7,627 bases of DNA, taken from the NCBI GenBank assembly GCA_017407365.1, contig JAFQWR010000237.1, positions 1-7,627 of the forward strand, in the 5' to 3' direction. Positions within the stretch are counted from its first letter, which is position 1; each line of letters starts with the position of its first letter. The stretch comes from Clostridia bacterium. Its GTDB lineage: Bacteria; Bacillota; Clostridia; Christensenellales; HGM11417. Below are positions 5,427-7,627 of this stretch, piece by piece. Both the position numbers and the translations under genes were made by a program. Below the pieces are notes generated by a model. It made no database searches. It saw nothing but the letters and a program-made list of their open reading frames with translations, and was not told the DNA's origin.

Positions 5427-6512
5427 TTATCCAACACTCACAAGCACCTCTTGTACCTTTGCCAATGTGTCTGCGTTTTCTGCAGCGATTTGCTCAGGTG
5501 TTTTCTTTTCGGGATAATGTAGTTTAACCTTAAACATGTTGGAGTTTAAGCACACAAATGTCTGCTTTTTGATTTTTTCTTTAGAAGGCTCATCAAAATC
5601 AAGATGTGATACAAACAAGTTTTTAAGCTCATCTTTTTTATTGCTCGCCATATATTCGCGTCTACGAGGAAGATCCTCAGTTTTACCGAAAACAAACAAT
5701 CGAGCGTTAGATTTTGCAACGCGCATCCCAACCTTATTCCACCAAAATCGGTCTGTATCTCCCAAAGACATACCGTAAATACAAATAACATCTGCGGCAT
5801 CTATTGCTCTTGAACATCTATCATCCCTCATCGTTCCGGCGTTTACGTTCATCTCTGTCTTGATCAAGGCGCGTTGAATCATAATCGAATTTCTTAGAGC
5901 TTCGTTTTCAATCTGAGAAATATCATTAACACCCAAAATCATATTACTCGTTGTCGTCCCATGAATATGCTCAAAAAGAGACATTAATGTACCATAGGAT
6001 GAGTTTCCTATACGGCGGCTACCTAAATCTAAAGCTCGACTATTCCAACCGTAAATTTTCTCAAAGGTTTTGGTGTAGTTTAAGGTAATAACCCTTATAT
6101 CGAAATTGCTTGTCTTATGCGGATTTTTGTAGACAAGATATTCTTCACGCTCTCTCGGTGTAAGATATTTCTCGAATTCTGATAAGTCGTTAATCGCCTT
6201 TTTCTTATCATCTTCCGTAACAGAAAAATCCGCATCTTGCATATCAAGATAATCTGCCAAAGAATCTTGAATATCATATAGCAACTCAACAAAATCGTTT
6301 TCATTTTCCATTCCGAAATTGTTAGCATATTTACCAAGCTCCAATTCAAGATCAGCCCATTTATCAAGATTTTCCGACAGTTCTTTCTTGAATTTCTCAA
6401 TAGTAGGATTTTTACTATGCAAGGATATGTAATAGTCGTAAAAATGACGATAACTCGTCTTTAAATCCAAATTCAAATCAAATCCATTGCCAATCAAAAA
6501 TACAATATTCAT
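5427..6512 (-). CDS. abiH: AbiH-family abortive-infection protein
   Basis: 361 residues, ATG at 6512 preceded by GAGGTGA (6517-6523). An in-frame TTG at 6554 is rejected because it overlaps the promoter -10 box region. The protein has the motifs I associate with the AbiH family, named after a lactococcal phage-resistance protein: N-terminal FLIGNGFDLNLDLKTSY (5-21), LNYTKTF (144-150), HIHG (182-185) with LGVND (193-197), and IYGMSLGDTDRFWW (245-258). A charged helical section lies at about 35-130. Members are about 300-400 residues and thought to act alone in phage defence; the biochemical activity is not known to me, though the GNGFD loop looks like a nucleotide-binding turn. The gene has its own strong promoter (6543-6571), ends towards the shared terminator at 5236-5267, and is AT-rich like its neighbours. 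It lies downstream of the TIM-barrel gene on the same strand with 118 bases between. Confidence 0.85.
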   Translation of the reverse strand: MNIVFLIGNGFDLNLDLKTSYRHFYDYYISLHSKNPTIEKFKKELSENLDKWADLELELGKYANNFGMENENDFVELLYDIQDSLADYLDMQDADFSVTEDDKKKAINDLSEFEKYLTPREREEYLVYKNPHKTSNFDIRVITLNYTKTFEKIYGWNSRALDLGSRRIGNSSYGTLMSLFEHIHGTTTSNMILGVNDISQIENEALRNSIMIQRALIKTEMNVNAGTMRDDRCSRAIDAADVICIYGMSLGDTDRFWWNKVGMRVAKSNARLFVFGKTEDLPRRREYMASNKKDELKNLFVSHLDFDEPSKEKIKKQTFVCLNSNMFKVKLHYPEKKTPEQIAAENADTLAKVQEVLVSVG

Positions 6513-6542
6513 AGTGTCACCTCGCGCATCATTTTCACTTAC

Positions 6543-6571
6543 ATTATACCACAAATTATTATTAATTTCAA
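6543..6571 (-). promoter_or_regulatory. Sigma-A-type promoter of the AbiH gene
   Basis: On the - strand: TTGAAA (6571-6566), exactly 17 bases, then TATAAT (6548-6543) with the extended -10 TGG just before it. The start of transcription would fall near 6536, about 25 bases before ATG 6512, leaving room for the GAGGTGA site. A 10-bp palindrome CTATATATAG (6583-6592) sits just upstream of the -35 box. Confidence 0.88.
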
Positions 6572-6595
6572 CACCTCAAACGCTATATATAGTGT

Positions 6596-6624
6596 AAAAG
6601 CGACAGATTTCTCCGCCGCCTTTT
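6596..6624. terminator. Weak hairpin after the TIM-barrel gene
   Basis: On the - strand AAAAGGCG (6624-6617) can pair with CGCTTTT (6602-6596) with one bulged G, giving A-rich and T-rich flanks just after the TIM-barrel stop. The loop is large and the GC core short, so termination is probably incomplete at best. Confidence 0.3.
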
Positions 6625-6630
6625 ATAAGT

Positions 6631-7497
6631 TCATCTTCTAAAAACATCCTCAATAATACTTCTCAAATCTTCTGCACCCGAATTAACTTCCGGCACTAAA
6701 AATCTTGTTCTTCCATCATCGCATATCCTCTTGATTCCATCAAGGAAAATAGTTTTACTTTCTTCGTTTCCACCAAAATATGTATCAAGTGTTCCGCAAT
6801 GAGCAATCCACCGTCCTTTAAGATTTTTCTTTTTTCCCCAGATGTGAATACCTTTTATTAAGTGCTGATACGGATGTATTTTCTCTATTGCTGCTTTATA
6901 TTTATCAGCATTAAATTTCAATGTATCAAGACGCTCTGCGGTAAGTAATTGCGGAAAATCCAAAACAATTCCAAGATCTAAATTGTATTTTTCTATTGCC
7001 TCGCACAAAGAAACAATTTCGTCTGCCTTTCCAACTACAAATCTGCCACCTCGATAAACTGCTCCCGACCTGTTTTCAATAAAAATGTTGGTGTTCGGAT
7101 AAGCCTGCTTTATCTCTTTTTCAAACACTTTATAGCATTTCACAAAATGCTCGATATCAGCATAATCATTGAACGGCGGATGTATTTCTACGATGTTTGG
7201 CGGATTTTTGTCAGCAGTCAACTCACAAATAAATGCAAAAAATTCTTTCGCCCATTCTTCGCTTTTCCAAAGCTGCGGAACGCCGCCCTTATGTGCTTCT
7301 CTCAACTCTTTATACTTATTTAGAATCGCACTATCGAGCTTGCGTTTGCCATAGCTGTATTCAGTATGCAATGAATAACAGTCCTCTTGCTCTATGCACT
7401 CCTTATCAAGATGACCTGCAACTTCTTTTATTCTTGAGATATATCCTTCTGGATAAGGAATACCGTTGTATTCAATTAACTCAAAAGCATTTTTCAT
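6631..7497 (-). CDS. TIM-barrel protein, sugar isomerase/epimerase or endonuclease IV-like fold, subfamily not recognised
   Basis: 288 residues from ATG 7497, with GGTGGAG eleven bases upstream; an in-frame GTG at 7509 overlaps that site and is less likely. Stop is TGA. The sequence alternates strands and helices as in the xylose-isomerase-like TIM barrels: NIVEIHPPF (101-109), IFIENRSGAVYRGGRF (138-153), LGIVLDFPQL (175-184), IKGIHIWGKK (214-223), AHCGTLDTYFGG (232-243) and FLVPEVNS (266-273). The acidic and histidine residues at strand ends, E141, D180, H218, H233 and E270, fit a divalent-metal site of this superfamily. The first barrel strand is not obvious; residues 1-95 are helical and polar. 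Reaction and substrate are unknown. It has its own promoter and lies upstream of the AbiH gene on the same strand; both are AT-rich, so they may have arrived together. Confidence 0.75.
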   Translation of the reverse strand: MKNAFELIEYNGIPYPEGYISRIKEVAGHLDKECIEQEDCYSLHTEYSYGKRKLDSAILNKYKELREAHKGGVPQLWKSEEWAKEFFAFICELTADKNPPNIVEIHPPFNDYADIEHFVKCYKVFEKEIKQAYPNTNIFIENRSGAVYRGGRFVVGKADEIVSLCEAIEKYNLDLGIVLDFPQLLTAERLDTLKFNADKYKAAIEKIHPYQHLIKGIHIWGKKKNLKGRWIAHCGTLDTYFGGNEESKTIFLDGIKRICDDGRTRFLVPEVNSGAEDLRSIIEDVFRR

Positions 7498-7514
7498 AAC
7501 ATTTAACACTCCAC

Positions 7515-7538
7515 CGCGACCATAATAACACTGTCGCG
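7515..7538 (-). promoter_or_regulatory. Leader hairpin next to the ribosome binding site of the TIM-barrel gene
   Basis: On the - strand CGCGAC (7538-7533) and GTCGCG (7520-7515) form a perfect 6-bp stem with a 12-base loop. The 3' arm runs straight into GTGGAG of the ribosome binding site, so folding could affect translation of the gene starting at 7497. Confidence 0.4.
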
Positions 7539-7574
7539 TTTATTTTCAAACAGCTCATACGCCTCATTTTCCTA

Positions 7575-7603
7575 ATTATACAATAAAAACTAATTATATT
7601 CAA
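7575..7603 (-). promoter_or_regulatory. Sigma-A-type promoter of the TIM-barrel gene
   Basis: On the - strand: TTGAAT (7603-7598), 17 bases, then TATAAT (7580-7575). Transcription would start near 7568, giving a leader of about 70 bases that includes the 7515-7538 hairpin. The surroundings are strongly AT-rich, as expected of a promoter. Confidence 0.8.
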
Positions 7604-7627
7604 TATGATTCTGTACACATAACATCC

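Noticed and set aside
6513..6554. TTG 6554 start for the AbiH protein
   Set aside because: It lies upstream of the expected transcription start and across the promoter; ATG 6512 has GAGGTGA and begins the family motif.
7483..7567. Short minus-strand leader peptide upstream of the TIM-barrel gene
   Set aside because: It begins almost at the predicted transcription start, overlaps the main start, and shows no codon pattern suggesting attenuation.

Overview
The window looks like a chromosomal segment of an uncultured member of the class Clostridia (Firmicutes), possibly near Oscillospiraceae. Evidence is the order rpmE - DUF1385 - prmC - prfA, which I know as a common clostridial arrangement, together with strong AGGAG-type ribosome binding sites and sigma-A-type promoters. 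Assignment below class is a guess.

Left part (1-4350, + strand, GC-rich; one sampled line, 3601-3660, is 36/60 G+C). The 3' end of rpmE (ribosomal protein L31) is closed by two tandem hairpin/U-tract terminators. A gene-free leader of about 200 bases with three predicted hairpins follows. It leads to a translation/methyl-cycle operon: a DUF1385 membrane protein fused to the release-factor glutamine methyltransferase PrmC, a GNAT acetyltransferase, luxS, and prfA (RF1). The GNAT reading frame is the direct in-frame continuation of the PrmC frame. The last strands of the PrmC domain (SILKDFDRVERFIKARK) lie after a single in-frame TAA at 2171-2173. The locus therefore reads as one DUF1385-PrmC-GNAT gene of about 789 codons interrupted by one stop. 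This may be a nonsense mutation, an assembly error, a real split with restart at GTG 2186, or regulated readthrough. PrmC methylates the GGQ glutamine of RF1, whose gene lies downstream, and LuxS acts on the by-product pathway of SAM-dependent methylation, so the genes fit together biochemically.

Right part (about 4351-7627, AT-rich; line 4681-4740 is 19/60 G+C) is accessory. It holds a membrane-anchored NERD nuclease-domain protein with a C-terminal topoisomerase-type zinc finger (+). A gene-free stretch of about 310 bases follows, with a perfect bidirectional terminator and clustered AACAAGC repeats. Two minus-strand genes then converge on it: an AbiH-family abortive-infection protein and a TIM-barrel protein of a subfamily I do not recognise. 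Each has its own well-formed promoter (TTGAAA-17-TATAAT and TTGAAT-17-TATAAT). NERD, AbiH and the TIM-barrel gene may be a small defence-like islet beside a housekeeping operon, but a joint function is inference only.

I see no tRNA, rRNA, CRISPR array, transposase or intact integrase.
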